Assembly (NCBI GenBank): GCA_944376715.1
Contig: CALWDO010000007.1
Coordinates: forward strand, 1 to 64,000
Reading direction: 5' to 3'
Origin: an uncultured Lachnoclostridium sp.
Lineage (GTDB): Bacteria; Bacillota; Clostridia; Lachnospirales; Lachnospiraceae
DNA: 64,000 nucleotides
Shown: piece by piece, positions 16,929 to 25,328 of the stretch
Layout: every line of letters begins with the position of its first letter
Numbering within the stretch: position 1 is the first letter of the stretch
Translations under genes and position numbers: made by a program
Notes under the pieces: model-generated
Databases searched by the model: none
What the model saw: the letters and a program-made list of their open reading frames with translations, nothing else
What the model was told of the DNA's origin: nothing

Positions 16929-17220
16929 GTTTACAGATAAAAACCAGTCGAAAAACGGAATATTCTCCGCCTGCCTGGGGATGGCGGCGCTGCTTTTGAC
17001 AGGAGGAGTTTTCGCCGCCGCGTATCTGCAGAGCGGACAGGCTGGAAAAACGGTGGCAGTGCTGGGATTCCTGGCGCTGCTTTTGTCAGTTGCGGGGCTG
17101 TACTATGGCAGTCTTGGATTGAAGGAAGAGGATGTGTACCGCCTGTTTCCATATCTGGGATGTACAGTGAACGTTGTGGTTTTGGCGGCGTATGTAATGA
17201 TATATGTGCTTGGGTGGTGA
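16912..17220 (+). CDS. Small membrane protein (DUF6142-like)
   Basis: A 102-residue protein starting at TTG 16912 (AAGGAGAAG upstream), with a basic N-terminus KKRYKFTDKNQSKNG and three hydrophobic segments at about 18-38, 47-68 and 78-98. It resembles small conserved Lachnospiraceae membrane proteins (the DUF6142 type, from memory). Its start lies within the VanZ-like gene and its end is 7 bases before the aminopeptidase start, so all three probably form one transcript. Function unknown. Confidence 0.65.
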   Translation: MKKRYKFTDKNQSKNGIFSACLGMAALLLTGGVFAAAYLQSGQAGKTVAVLGFLALLLSVAGLYYGSLGLKEEDVYRLFPYLGCTVNVVVLAAYVMIYVLGW

Positions 17221-17227
17221 CAGAAAA

Positions 17228-19288
17228 ATGGAAGATTTGAAGAATGACAGCGGGCTGCAGGAACGGTGGGAGCTTGCCTGTGCAAGAATCCGGCAGATCG
17301 CAGAAGATCCGGAGATTTCCGGAGAATTTGGAAAATATTTTAAGTCTGCGGCTGATTTCCTGATGTTAATGATGGAAGTATGGGAAAAGGCAGAGAAAAG
17401 ATGGACGGAGAGCGCTTCCCTGGAAGCGCTGGAAGAGTGGAACCTCCGCCTGTATGGCGATCTGCTGGGAGAAAATTATAAGAAGAGTTATGCGAACCCT
17501 GCATTTGCCGCGGAGAAGCTGGGGGCAGAATACGGACGGATCCTGTCCTTTGTGAGCGCTGAGTTAAGGAGCATGATTGTCTATGCGTACGAGCAGAGGG
17601 CGGAAGAGATGCTGATCTGTATGGAACTGTTCCTGCAGCTTCACGCAGAGTTTGACGGGGGCGAGATTCCGGAGGCAGAGCGTCTGAGGGATGACGTATA
17701 CTGGTTTGTCAGCGATTACAGTGAGATCACCGTGGCAGGCAGGGTGCAAGAGCAGATTGATCCGGAACTTTCTTTTGCCCGCGATATTATCATGGAGGCG
17801 GATCTGTCAGATCCGCGGTATCTGTACCGTTTTGGAGAATATATCTCGGATACGGAACGGAAGATGAGCCGGTTCCTGGCCGGCCTTCCCCAGGAGGAGA
17901 TTGACAGGATTGCTTCTGTCTTTACGGAAGGATACCGGAGGGGATTTGTGGCGGCAGGCAAGCCGCTTGACAAAAAGAAGACTGTGAATATTCGCTACAG
18001 TGTGGGATTTGAGAGAATTATCCGCCAGGCAGTGAACAATTTCAAGGATATGGGGCTTGAGAGCATTATTTACCGGGCTGCGGTAAGCCGCGTAAACATG
18101 CGTGAGGCAAATAAGATCGGATATTACAGCTCTTCTCCGAACAGGCAGTATGATTATGACCATAAGGGAGACGCGGCGTTGTTCCTGGATAAAGCGTTTG
18201 CGGAACGAAAGCTGGGAGTGCTCCGGACGGCATATGAGAGGCAGAAAGATCTGGCGGCAGTCCATGGAGGACCGGCTGTAATGGAAATCTTCGGGGAAAC
18301 TCCCTTTGAACCGGAAGCGTGTCCGGCGGCATGGAAACTGAACGATAAGCAGCAGGAAGTGCAGGTTTACCTGAACAGCCGTATGGGGCAGATTGCAAAC
18401 GAATATATAAAGGGCGAGGAACGCAGTTTTACTATTATCGCGTTTCCGGTGCCGGATATCGGCAGTCAGTTTGAGGAGATTTTCAAAGAGACCGTGAAGA
18501 TCAACACTTTGGATTATCAGACTTATCAAAGGATACAGCAGAAGCTGATCGACGCGCTGGATCAGGGAACCTCGGTCCGTATTCTGGGAAAGGGAAAGAA
18601 CCGGACAGATCTTACGGTGGCGCTCTGGCCGCTGCAGGATCCGGATACAGAGACGGATTTTGAAAACTGTGTGGCGGATGTAAACATACCTGTAGGGGAG
18701 GTATTTACGTCTCCGAGACTGACCGGAACAGACGGAACGCTTCATGTGACAGGAGTTTACCTCAACGGATTGTACTACCGGGATCTGTGCATGACTTTCC
18801 GGGACGGTATGGTGAAAGACTACAGCTGTCGGAATTATGAGGATGAAGAAGAAAACCGCAGGTATATCAGAGAAAATGTGCTGTACCATCACGATACGCT
18901 GCCCCTGGGTGAATTCGCGGTGGGAACCAACACGACGGCATACGTGACGGCGAAAAAATATGGGATCGAGGCAAAGATGCCGATCCTGATCGCAGAAAAG
19001 ATGGGGCCGCATTTTGCGGTGGGGGATACCTGCTATTCCTGGGAAGAAGATGTGGTCACTTACAATCCGGACGGCAAGAAGATCATTGCCAAGGAAAATG
19101 AGCGTTCGGCAGTGCGCAGGGAAGATGTGGAGCAGGCGTATTTTAATTGCCATACAGATATTACGATTCCCTATGATGAGATACAGGAGATCGCGGTGAT
19201 CCATGAGGATGGAAGCCGGACGCCGTTGATTTATGACGGCAGATTTGTACTTCCGGGAACAGAGGAACTGAATGATCCTTTTGCTTGA
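17228..19288 (+). CDS. M29-like metallo-aminopeptidase
   Basis: A 686-residue protein. About 300 N-terminal residues are helical and lack a recognised motif. The C-terminal half has the M29 (aminopeptidase T/II) metal and catalytic signature: VGEVFTSPRLTGTDGTLHV, LGEFAVGTN, AEKMGPHFAVGDTCYS and NCHTD, supplying Glu, Glu, His, Tyr and HxD in family order. M29 enzymes remove N-terminal residues from peptides in the cytoplasm. I chose ATG 17228 over an earlier in-frame ATG inside the preceding gene. The TGA overlaps the -35 box of the following purine promoter. Confidence 0.8.
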   Translation: MEDLKNDSGLQERWELACARIRQIAEDPEISGEFGKYFKSAADFLMLMMEVWEKAEKRWTESASLEALEEWNLRLYGDLLGENYKKSYANPAFAAEKLGAEYGRILSFVSAELRSMIVYAYEQRAEEMLICMELFLQLHAEFDGGEIPEAERLRDDVYWFVSDYSEITVAGRVQEQIDPELSFARDIIMEADLSDPRYLYRFGEYISDTERKMSRFLAGLPQEEIDRIASVFTEGYRRGFVAAGKPLDKKKTVNIRYSVGFERIIRQAVNNFKDMGLESIIYRAAVSRVNMREANKIGYYSSSPNRQYDYDHKGDAALFLDKAFAERKLGVLRTAYERQKDLAAVHGGPAVMEIFGETPFEPEACPAAWKLNDKQQEVQVYLNSRMGQIANEYIKGEERSFTIIAFPVPDIGSQFEEIFKETVKINTLDYQTYQRIQQKLIDALDQGTSVRILGKGKNRTDLTVALWPLQDPDTETDFENCVADVNIPVGEVFTSPRLTGTDGTLHVTGVYLNGLYYRDLCMTFRDGMVKDYSCRNYEDEEENRRYIRENVLYHHDTLPLGEFAVGTNTTAYVTAKKYGIEAKMPILIAEKMGPHFAVGDTCYSWEEDVVTYNPDGKKIIAKENERSAVRREDVEQAYFNCHTDITIPYDEIQEIAVIHEDGSRTPLIYDGRFVLPGTEELNDPFA

Positions 19289-19313
19289 CAATGGATAGAT
19301 GGACCTGTAATAT
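19285..19313 (+). promoter_or_regulatory. Promoter of the purine operon
   Basis: A perfect TTGACA at 19285-19290, a 17-base spacer, and TAATAT at 19308-19313 (TATAAT also at 19311). The -35 box includes the stop codon of the upstream aminopeptidase. Transcription would begin near 19320, giving an 80-base AT-rich leader before purE. Confidence 0.75.
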
Positions 19314-19327
19314 AATTTATAAGAAAA

Positions 19328-19388
19328 TATAAATTTATTAACGATACTCATTAATAAAACTTATAAATTTCTTTTTGGAAATTTATAA
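19328..19388 (+). promoter_or_regulatory. AT-rich leader with competing inverted repeats
   Basis: Three pairings can be drawn. 19334-19341 pairs with 19351-19358 (8 bp). 19361-19371 pairs with 19378-19388 (11 bp perfect, 6-nt loop). The sequence TATAAATTT occurs at 19328 and again at 19362, and both copies can pair with AAATTTATA at 19379-19387. The last two are mutually exclusive. The stems are nearly pure A/T and weak. I see no purine-riboswitch core. Confidence 0.45.
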
Positions 19389-19414
19389 ACACACGGCAGA
19401 AAAGGAGATTGGAT

Positions 19415-19930
19415 ATGGCAAAAGTAGGAATTGTCATGGGCAGCGATTCAGATATGCCCGTAATGAGCAAAGCAGCAGAGGTGCTGGAAAAACTGGGAAT
19501 CGATTATGAGATGACGATCATCTCCGCCCATCGGGAACCGGACACATTTTTCGCCTATGCAAAAGGCGCGGAGGCGAAAGGCTTCAAGGTAATCATTGCA
19601 GGCGCCGGAAAAGCGGCCCATCTTCCGGGTATGTGCGCGGCGATCTTCCCTATGCCGGTGATTGGCATCCCTATGAAGACTTCTGATCTGGGCGGTGTGG
19701 ATTCTCTTTATTCTATTGTACAGATGCCCACCGGGATCCCGGTAGCGACAGTGGCGATCGGAGGCGGAGCAAACGCGGGCATTCTTGCCGCAAAGATCCT
19801 TGCCACATCGGATCCGGAACTGCTGGACCGCCTGAAGGCGTACTCTGAAGAGATGAAGCAGGATGTGGAAGCAAAAGCAGAGAAACTGGATGAACTGGGA
19901 TACCGGGAATATATGAACCGCATGAAATAG
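19415..19930 (+). CDS. purE: N5-carboxyaminoimidazole ribonucleotide mutase
   Basis: A 171-residue class I PurE that shifts the carboxyl group of N5-CAIR to give CAIR in IMP synthesis. [12 protein letters not shown], the catalytic ISAHREPD and [12 protein letters not shown] are complete. I start at ATG 19415, 7 bases after AAAGGAG, rather than at the in-frame TTG 6 bases upstream. First gene of purE-purM-purN-purD. The purK partner is not in the window. Confidence 0.96.
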   Translation: MAKVGIVMGSDSDMPVMSKAAEVLEKLGIDYEMTIISAHREPDTFFAYAKGAEAKGFKVIIAGAGKAAHLPGMCAAIFPMPVIGIPMKTSDLGGVDSLYSIVQMPTGIPVATVAIGGGANAGILAAKILATSDPELLDRLKAYSEEMKQDVEAKAEKLDELGYREYMNRMK

Positions 19931-19942
19931 GAGGAACGAGGG

Positions 19943-20968
19943 ATGGATTATAAGAATGCAGGCGTAGACATTGAGGCCGGTTATAAATCTGTGGAATTGA
20001 TGAAAAAACATGTGCAGGCAACCATGAGACCGGAAGTGCTGGGAGGTATCGGCGGTTTCTCCGGTGCATTTTCCATGAGCGCGTTTAAAAATATGGAAAA
20101 GCCTACGCTGGTGTCCGGAACGGACGGAGTAGGGACAAAACTGAAGCTGGCATTCCTCCTGGACAAGCATGACACCGTGGGTATCGACTGTGTGGCCATG
20201 TGTGTGAACGATATTGCCTGTGCGGGCGGAGAACCGCTGTTTTTCCTGGATTATATTGCGTGCGGGAAAAATTATCCGGAGAAGATCGCTACAATTGTCA
20301 GCGGTGTGGCTGAGGGCTGCAAGCAGGCAGGCGCCGCGCTGATCGGAGGAGAGACGGCGGAGATGCCGGGGTTCTATCCGGAGGATGAGTATGACCTTGC
20401 AGGTTTCGCGGTGGGTGTAGTCGATGAAAAGGATCTGATCACGGGCGCGGATATCAAGGCCGGGGACACTCTGATCGGAATCGCTTCTTCGGGAGTGCAC
20501 AGCAATGGATTTTCCCTGGTGCGGAAAGTATTCCCCATGACCAGTGAATCCTTAAACAAATATCATGAAGAACTGGGATGTACTCTGGGCGAGGCTCTGA
20601 TCGTTCCTACCAAGATCTATGTAAAGGCGCTGAAGAGCATCAAGGATGCGGGCGTGAAGATCAAAGGGTGCAGCCATATTACAGGAGGCGGGTTCTATGA
20701 GAATATTCCGAGAATGCTTCCCGACGGCGTGCGCGCAGTGGTGAAAAAGGACAGCTATCCGGTACTCCCGATCTTCCGTATGCTTCAGAAAGAAGGAGAT
20801 ATTGCGGAGGATATGATGTATAATACCTACAATATGGGTCTTGGCATGGTGCTGGCTGTGGACCCGGCAGACGCGGACCGGACATTGGAAGCGATCCGCG
20901 CGGCGGGAGAAACGCCTTATGTGGTTGGAAACGTGGAAGCCGGAGAGAAAGGTGTGACTTTATGCTAA
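19943..20968 (+). CDS. purM: Phosphoribosylformylglycinamidine cyclo-ligase (AIR synthetase)
   Basis: A 341-residue PurM that closes the imidazole ring of FGAM with ATP to make AIR. The start [19 protein letters not shown], the ATP-binding [12 protein letters not shown], and [20 protein letters not shown] are all family hallmarks. AGGAGG lies before the ATG. The stop overlaps purN by 7 bases. Confidence 0.96.
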   Translation: MDYKNAGVDIEAGYKSVELMKKHVQATMRPEVLGGIGGFSGAFSMSAFKNMEKPTLVSGTDGVGTKLKLAFLLDKHDTVGIDCVAMCVNDIACAGGEPLFFLDYIACGKNYPEKIATIVSGVAEGCKQAGAALIGGETAEMPGFYPEDEYDLAGFAVGVVDEKDLITGADIKAGDTLIGIASSGVHSNGFSLVRKVFPMTSESLNKYHEELGCTLGEALIVPTKIYVKALKSIKDAGVKIKGCSHITGGGFYENIPRMLPDGVRAVVKKDSYPVLPIFRMLQKEGDIAEDMMYNTYNMGLGMVLAVDPADADRTLEAIRAAGETPYVVGNVEAGEKGVTLC

Positions 20969-21588
20969 AGCTGGCAGTTCTGGTGTCCGGCGGAGGGACG
21001 AACCTGCAGGCCATCATAGATTCTATCGCAGACGGGAGGATTACAGGCGCCCGTATAGTGACCGTGATCAGCAACAACAAAAAGGCATATGCCCTGGAAA
21101 GAGCGGCGAAAGCGGGGATTCCCGCGAAATGTATCAGCCCGAAGGACTATGAGAATCGAGAGGCTTTTAATGACGCGCTTCTGGAAGCGATCGAAGAGTC
21201 GCAGGCTGATCTTGTGGTGCTGGCGGGATGCCTGGTGGTGATCCCGGAGAAAATTGTAGAGCGGTACGAGAACCGGATTATCAATATTCACCCGTCCCTG
21301 ATCCCGGCTTTCTGCGGAAAGGATTTTTACGGGCTGAAGGTGCATGAAGGCGCGCTGGCGCGGGGCGTGAAAGTAACCGGAGCAACGGTACATTTTGTGG
21401 ATAAAGGAACGGATACGGGGCCTATTATTCTTCAGAAGGCAGTGGAGGTGCGTGACGGGGATACTCCTGAGGTACTGCAGCGCCGTGTGATGGAAGAAGC
21501 GGAATGGGTGATCCTGCCCCGGGCCATTGATCTGATCGCCAATGGAAAGATAACGGTAACAGATGGAAAAGTGACGGAAAAGTCATAA
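20962..21588 (+). CDS. purN: Phosphoribosylglycinamide formyltransferase
   Basis: A 208-residue folate-dependent transformylase (GAR to FGAR). It shows [15 protein letters not shown] for GAR binding, catalytic [11 protein letters not shown] with Asn and His, and the loop [15 protein letters not shown] with the catalytic Asp. It is translationally coupled to purM (ATGCTAA). Confidence 0.96.
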   Translation: MLKLAVLVSGGGTNLQAIIDSIADGRITGARIVTVISNNKKAYALERAAKAGIPAKCISPKDYENREAFNDALLEAIEESQADLVVLAGCLVVIPEKIVERYENRIINIHPSLIPAFCGKDFYGLKVHEGALARGVKVTGATVHFVDKGTDTGPIILQKAVEVRDGDTPEVLQRRVMEEAEWVILPRAIDLIANGKITVTDGKVTEKS

Positions 21589-21607
21589 AAAAGCGGGAGG
21601 CTTACAC

Positions 21608-22879
21608 ATGAAAATATTGATTGTAGGAAGCGGCGGCAGGGAGCATGCCATCGCATGGAAAGTGGCGCAGAGCCCGAAAGTGGAAAAGATCTACTGTGCG
21701 CCGGGAAATGCCGGGATCGCAGAGTATGCGGAATGTGTGGACATCGGAGCCATGGAATTTGACCGTCTGGCGGCATTTGCCAGAGACAACAAGATTGACC
21801 TTACCGTCGTGGGTATGGACGATCCGCTGGTGGGCGGCATCGTGGATGTGTTCGAAGCGCAGGGACTCCGGGTATTCGGCCCCAGGAAGAATGCGGCGAT
21901 CCTGGAAGGTTCCAAGGCGTTTTCCAAAGACCTGATGAAAAAATACGGGATTCCCACGGCTGCATATGAAAATTTTGACGACCCGCAGAAGGCGCTTGAA
22001 TACCTGGAGCACGCAAAGATGCCTATCGTACTGAAGGCGGACGGACTGGCGCTGGGAAAAGGCGTTTTGATCTGCAATACGCTGGAAGAGGCGAAAGAAG
22101 GCGTCCGCTCCATTATGATGGATAAAAAATTCGGAGACGCAGGCAACCAGATGGTTATAGAAGAATTCATGACCGGACGGGAAGTATCGGTGCTCAGCTT
22201 TGTGGATGGAAAGACGATCCGCATCATGACGTCTGCACAGGACCACAAGAGGGCTATGGACGGAGACCAGGGACTTAATACCGGCGGCATGGGAACATTT
22301 TCTCCCAGCCCCTTCTATACAAAAGAAGTGGATGCGTTCTGCAAAGAACACATTTATCAGAAAACGGTGGACGCCATGGCGGCAGAAGGCAGGGAGTTTA
22401 AGGGAGTCATCTTCTTTGGCCTGATGCTTACGCAGGACGGGCCGAAGGTCCTGGAATATAATGCCCGGTTTGGAGATCCGGAAGCACAGGTGGTGCTTCC
22501 GCGTATGAAAAACGATATTGTGGACGTATTCGAGGCATGTGTGGACGGCACGCTGGATCAGATTGATCTGCAGTTTGAAGACAATGCGGCGGTCTGCGTG
22601 GTGCTGGCCTCCCAGGGATATCCGGTAAAATACGAGAAAGGCTTCGAGATCCGCGGTCTGGAGAATTTTAAAGGAAAGGACGGATATTATGTCTTCCACG
22701 CAGGAAGTAAATTCTCCGATGGAAAAATCGTCACCAACGGAGGCCGTGTACTGGGAGTGACCGCGCTTGGCAAAGATCTGAAGGAAGCCCGCGCCAATGC
22801 TTATGAAGCGGTGAAATGGATCGATTTCGACAATAAGTATTGTCGAAGCGACATCGGGAAGGCGATTGACGAAGCATAA
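21608..22879 (+). CDS. purD: Phosphoribosylamine-glycine ligase
   Basis: A 423-residue ATP-grasp enzyme joining phosphoribosylamine and glycine. VGSGGREHAIAWK at the start, the ATP-binding VLKADGLALGKGV and the metal region LEYNARFGDPEAQ are present. GGGAGG precedes the ATG. It is the last gene of the purine operon. A short hairpin follows at 22906-22931 but has no T run, so the operon end is not clear. Confidence 0.96.
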   Translation: MKILIVGSGGREHAIAWKVAQSPKVEKIYCAPGNAGIAEYAECVDIGAMEFDRLAAFARDNKIDLTVVGMDDPLVGGIVDVFEAQGLRVFGPRKNAAILEGSKAFSKDLMKKYGIPTAAYENFDDPQKALEYLEHAKMPIVLKADGLALGKGVLICNTLEEAKEGVRSIMMDKKFGDAGNQMVIEEFMTGREVSVLSFVDGKTIRIMTSAQDHKRAMDGDQGLNTGGMGTFSPSPFYTKEVDAFCKEHIYQKTVDAMAAEGREFKGVIFFGLMLTQDGPKVLEYNARFGDPEAQVVLPRMKNDIVDVFEACVDGTLDQIDLQFEDNAAVCVVLASQGYPVKYEKGFEIRGLENFKGKDGYYVFHAGSKFSDGKIVTNGGRVLGVTALGKDLKEARANAYEAVKWIDFDNKYCRSDIGKAIDEA

Positions 22880-22979
22880 AAAGATAATTTCCCCTTTCGC
22901 AAAGTCCGTGTTTTATGTTAAGATAAAACGGTAAAGAAACTGCAAAGATTTTCACGGACAACAGAAAGGCGAATGCGTA

Positions 22980-24536
22980 TTGAGAGATTATCGGGGAAAA
23001 TTAAAAGAAAAATTACTGGAGAAATTAAAAGAGTCATTAGGAGCTGTTATACCGGTCATGGGGATCGTTTTTTTGCTGTGCTTTACCATAGCCCCCATAC
23101 CGCCCGGCATCCTGATGGCTTTTTTTATAGGAGGAGTTCTGCTGATCCTGGGGATGATGTTTTTTACCCTGGGAGCGGAGATGGCTATGACTCCCATGGG
23201 AGAGCGCATCGGCATGCGGCTGACACAGATGAAAAGTGTATGGGTTGTGGTGCTTCTCAGTTTTATTCTGGGATTTATCATCACTATCTCGGAGCCGGAT
23301 CTGCAAGTGCTGGCAGAGCAGGTGCCGTCGGTGCCTAATTATATCCTGATCCTGGCGGTGGCGGCAGGCGTGGGGATATTTCTGGTGGCGGCGGTGCTGA
23401 GAATGTTTCTTGGAATACCGCTGTCCCATATGCTGCTGGTTTTATATCCGATTGTATTTATCCTGACAGTTTTTGTGCAGGAGGATTTTATGGCGGTGGC
23501 GTTCGACTCCGGCGGCGTGACAACAGGGCCTATGACAGTGCCGTTTATCATGGCGCTGGGGATTGGTTTTTCGGCAGTGCGAAGCGACAAGCATGCGGAG
23601 AATGACAGCTTCGGTCTGATTTCCCTATGTTCGGTGGGGCCGATTCTGGCCGTCCTGGTATTGGGAATGATTTACCGGCCGGACGGTGGAGTATACTCCA
23701 TGACAGATATCCGGAATGTGGATAATTCCGTGGAACTGGCAAAAATGTTTGCGGAAGGATTTCCAAAGTATATGGGCGAGATCCTGGTATCTCTGCTTCC
23801 TATCGTAGTATTTTTCGGCGTTTTCCAGATCGTCTCCCTGCGCCTGAGAAAAAAGACGCTGGTAAAAATCCTGATTGGTCTGGTTTATACATATCTGGGA
23901 CTGGTGTTGTTCCTGACCGGAGTAAACGTGGGATTTATGCCGGCCGGCAACTATCTGGGACAGGTGATTGCTTCTCTTCCATATAAATGGGTGATCGTAC
24001 CTATTGGCATGGTGATCGGGTATTTTATAGTCAGAGCGGAGCCCGCCGTCTATGTGCTCATGGAACAGGTGGAAGAGCTGACTTCCGGCGCCATATCCGG
24101 AAAAGCCATGGGATTGAGCCTCTCCATCGGAGTGGCGGCTTCCCTGGGGCTGGCGATGATCCGGGTGCTTACGGGACTTCCCATCTTGTGGTTCCTGATT
24201 CCGGGGTATGCGGTGGCGCTGATTCTGAGTTTCTTTGTGCCCAAGATTTTTACGGCGATCGCATTCGATTCCGGCGGAGTGGCGTCCGGTCCTATGACGG
24301 CTACTTTTCTTCTTCCCTTCGCCATGGGAGCCTGCCAGGCGGTAGGCGGAAATATTGCGGCGGATGCCTTCGGTGTGGTGGCTATGGTAGCCATGACGCC
24401 GCTTATTACGATCCAGATTATGGGGGCCCTGTATCAGATTCAGGCCCGGCGTCCGGTAAAACAGACTGCGCCAAGAGAAGCTGTGCCGGCTGTACCGCTG
24501 GAAGCTTTGGGCGATTATGAGATTATTGAACTGTAA
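22980..24536 (+). CDS. DUF1538 family transporter-like membrane protein
   Basis: A 518-residue protein with about 12-14 hydrophobic segments and an internal duplication. Each half contains a membrane helix pair around AFDSGG followed by GPMT: AFDSGGVTTGPMTVPFIMAL at about 177 and AFDSGGVASGPMTATFLLPF at about 428. This is the DUF1538 signature. Repeat symmetry suggests a transporter or channel. TTG 22980 is the best start, after AGAAAGGCGA. The PII-like gene starts 11 bases downstream, which suggests that transport is gated by it. The substrate is unknown. Confidence 0.8.
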   Translation: MRDYRGKLKEKLLEKLKESLGAVIPVMGIVFLLCFTIAPIPPGILMAFFIGGVLLILGMMFFTLGAEMAMTPMGERIGMRLTQMKSVWVVVLLSFILGFIITISEPDLQVLAEQVPSVPNYILILAVAAGVGIFLVAAVLRMFLGIPLSHMLLVLYPIVFILTVFVQEDFMAVAFDSGGVTTGPMTVPFIMALGIGFSAVRSDKHAENDSFGLISLCSVGPILAVLVLGMIYRPDGGVYSMTDIRNVDNSVELAKMFAEGFPKYMGEILVSLLPIVVFFGVFQIVSLRLRKKTLVKILIGLVYTYLGLVLFLTGVNVGFMPAGNYLGQVIASLPYKWVIVPIGMVIGYFIVRAEPAVYVLMEQVEELTSGAISGKAMGLSLSIGVAASLGLAMIRVLTGLPILWFLIPGYAVALILSFFVPKIFTAIAFDSGGVASGPMTATFLLPFAMGACQAVGGNIAADAFGVVAMVAMTPLITIQIMGALYQIQARRPVKQTAPREAVPAVPLEALGDYEIIEL

Positions 24537-24547
24537 GGGAGGAACGT

Positions 24548-25228
24548 ATGAGCGGATTATATATGATGACAGTGATTACGAACCGCAATATGAAAGACCG
24601 GTTCAAGAATTTCTTTGAAGAAAACGGGCAGGCGGTTTTCTTTGGGACTCCGGGAAGGGGTACGGCCAGCAGCGATGTGCTGGATTACTTTGGCCTGGAG
24701 GCCACAGAGAAAACGGTATATTTTGCCGTAGTCACAGATAATATGTGGAAGAAACTGAAACGCGAACTGATCGTCCGGGTACAGATCGATGTGCCGGGTA
24801 CGGGGATTGCGTTTACGGTGCCTCTCTCCAGCATTGGAGGGAAAAAGGCGCTGCAGTATTTAATCCAGGATCAGGAATATGTGAAGGAGGAAGAATCGGA
24901 ATTGAAGGGCACAAAATATGAACTGCTGGTTGCCATTGCCAACCAGGGAAGTATAGATGCAGTAATGGACGCCGCGCGCAGCGCAAATGCAGGCGGTGGA
25001 ACGGTGATCCACGCCAAGGGTACCGGAACAGAAGGCGCCAGGAAATTTTTGGGAGTATCGGTGGCGGAAGAAAAAGAGATGATATTTATTGTCGCGAGGA
25101 CTGAAGAGAAAAATAAGATTATGAAGGCAATTATGGAGAAGACGGGACTGGGAAGCAAAGAAAAGGCAGTGGTTTTTTCCCTCCCTGTGACAGATACGGT
25201 CGGGCTCAGGATCCTGGAAGAGGCCTGA
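24548..25228 (+). CDS. Double PII-like (GlnB-fold) signalling protein
   Basis: A 226-residue cytoplasmic protein that reads as two GlnB-like halves, about 1-105 and 115-226. The second half follows the PII pattern closely: ELLVAIANQGSIDAVMDAA, GGGTVIHAKGTG, then KEMIFIVARTEEKNKIMKAI and VFSLPVTDTVGLR. The first half has VITNRNMKDRFKNFFEENG and FFGTPGRGT. PII proteins bind ATP, ADP or other small effectors and control transporters. Its position after DUF1538 suggests that it regulates that protein. Canonical trimers have one domain per chain, so the tandem form is unusual. Confidence 0.75.
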   Translation: MSGLYMMTVITNRNMKDRFKNFFEENGQAVFFGTPGRGTASSDVLDYFGLEATEKTVYFAVVTDNMWKKLKRELIVRVQIDVPGTGIAFTVPLSSIGGKKALQYLIQDQEYVKEEESELKGTKYELLVAIANQGSIDAVMDAARSANAGGGTVIHAKGTGTEGARKFLGVSVAEEKEMIFIVARTEEKNKIMKAIMEKTGLGSKEKAVVFSLPVTDTVGLRILEEA

Positions 25229-25253
25229 AAGTATAAAAAATCTGTGAAATAAA

Positions 25254-25282
25254 TTGACTTTTTCCCGCAGTGCCTTTATTCT
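25254..25282 (+). promoter_or_regulatory. Promoter of the cohesin-like gene
   Basis: TTGACT at 25254-25259 and TATTCT at 25277-25282 are 17 bases apart, about 45 bases before the start codon. This separates the gene from the DUF1538/PII operon. Confidence 0.5.
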
Positions 25283-25328
25283 TTAAAGAAGCAGCTTGGA
25301 GCAAATCATATAGAAAGTGAGTGCGCTT

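Noticed and set aside
17807-19351. Minus-strand frame of 514 codons antisense to the M29-like aminopeptidase
   Set aside because: The sense gene has all M29 metal motifs; the antisense frame has none and no ribosome site.
19289-19414. Purine riboswitch in the pur leader
   Set aside because: The conserved joining sequences of the purine aptamer are not found; the region is almost only A/T. The structure is reported instead as an undefined leader.
22906-22931. Terminator after purD
   Set aside because: A bulged hairpin is present but no T run follows it on either side.
23987-24520. Plus-strand +1 frame inside the DUF1538 gene
   Set aside because: Gly/Arg/Ser-rich shadow of the membrane-protein codons without a ribosome site.
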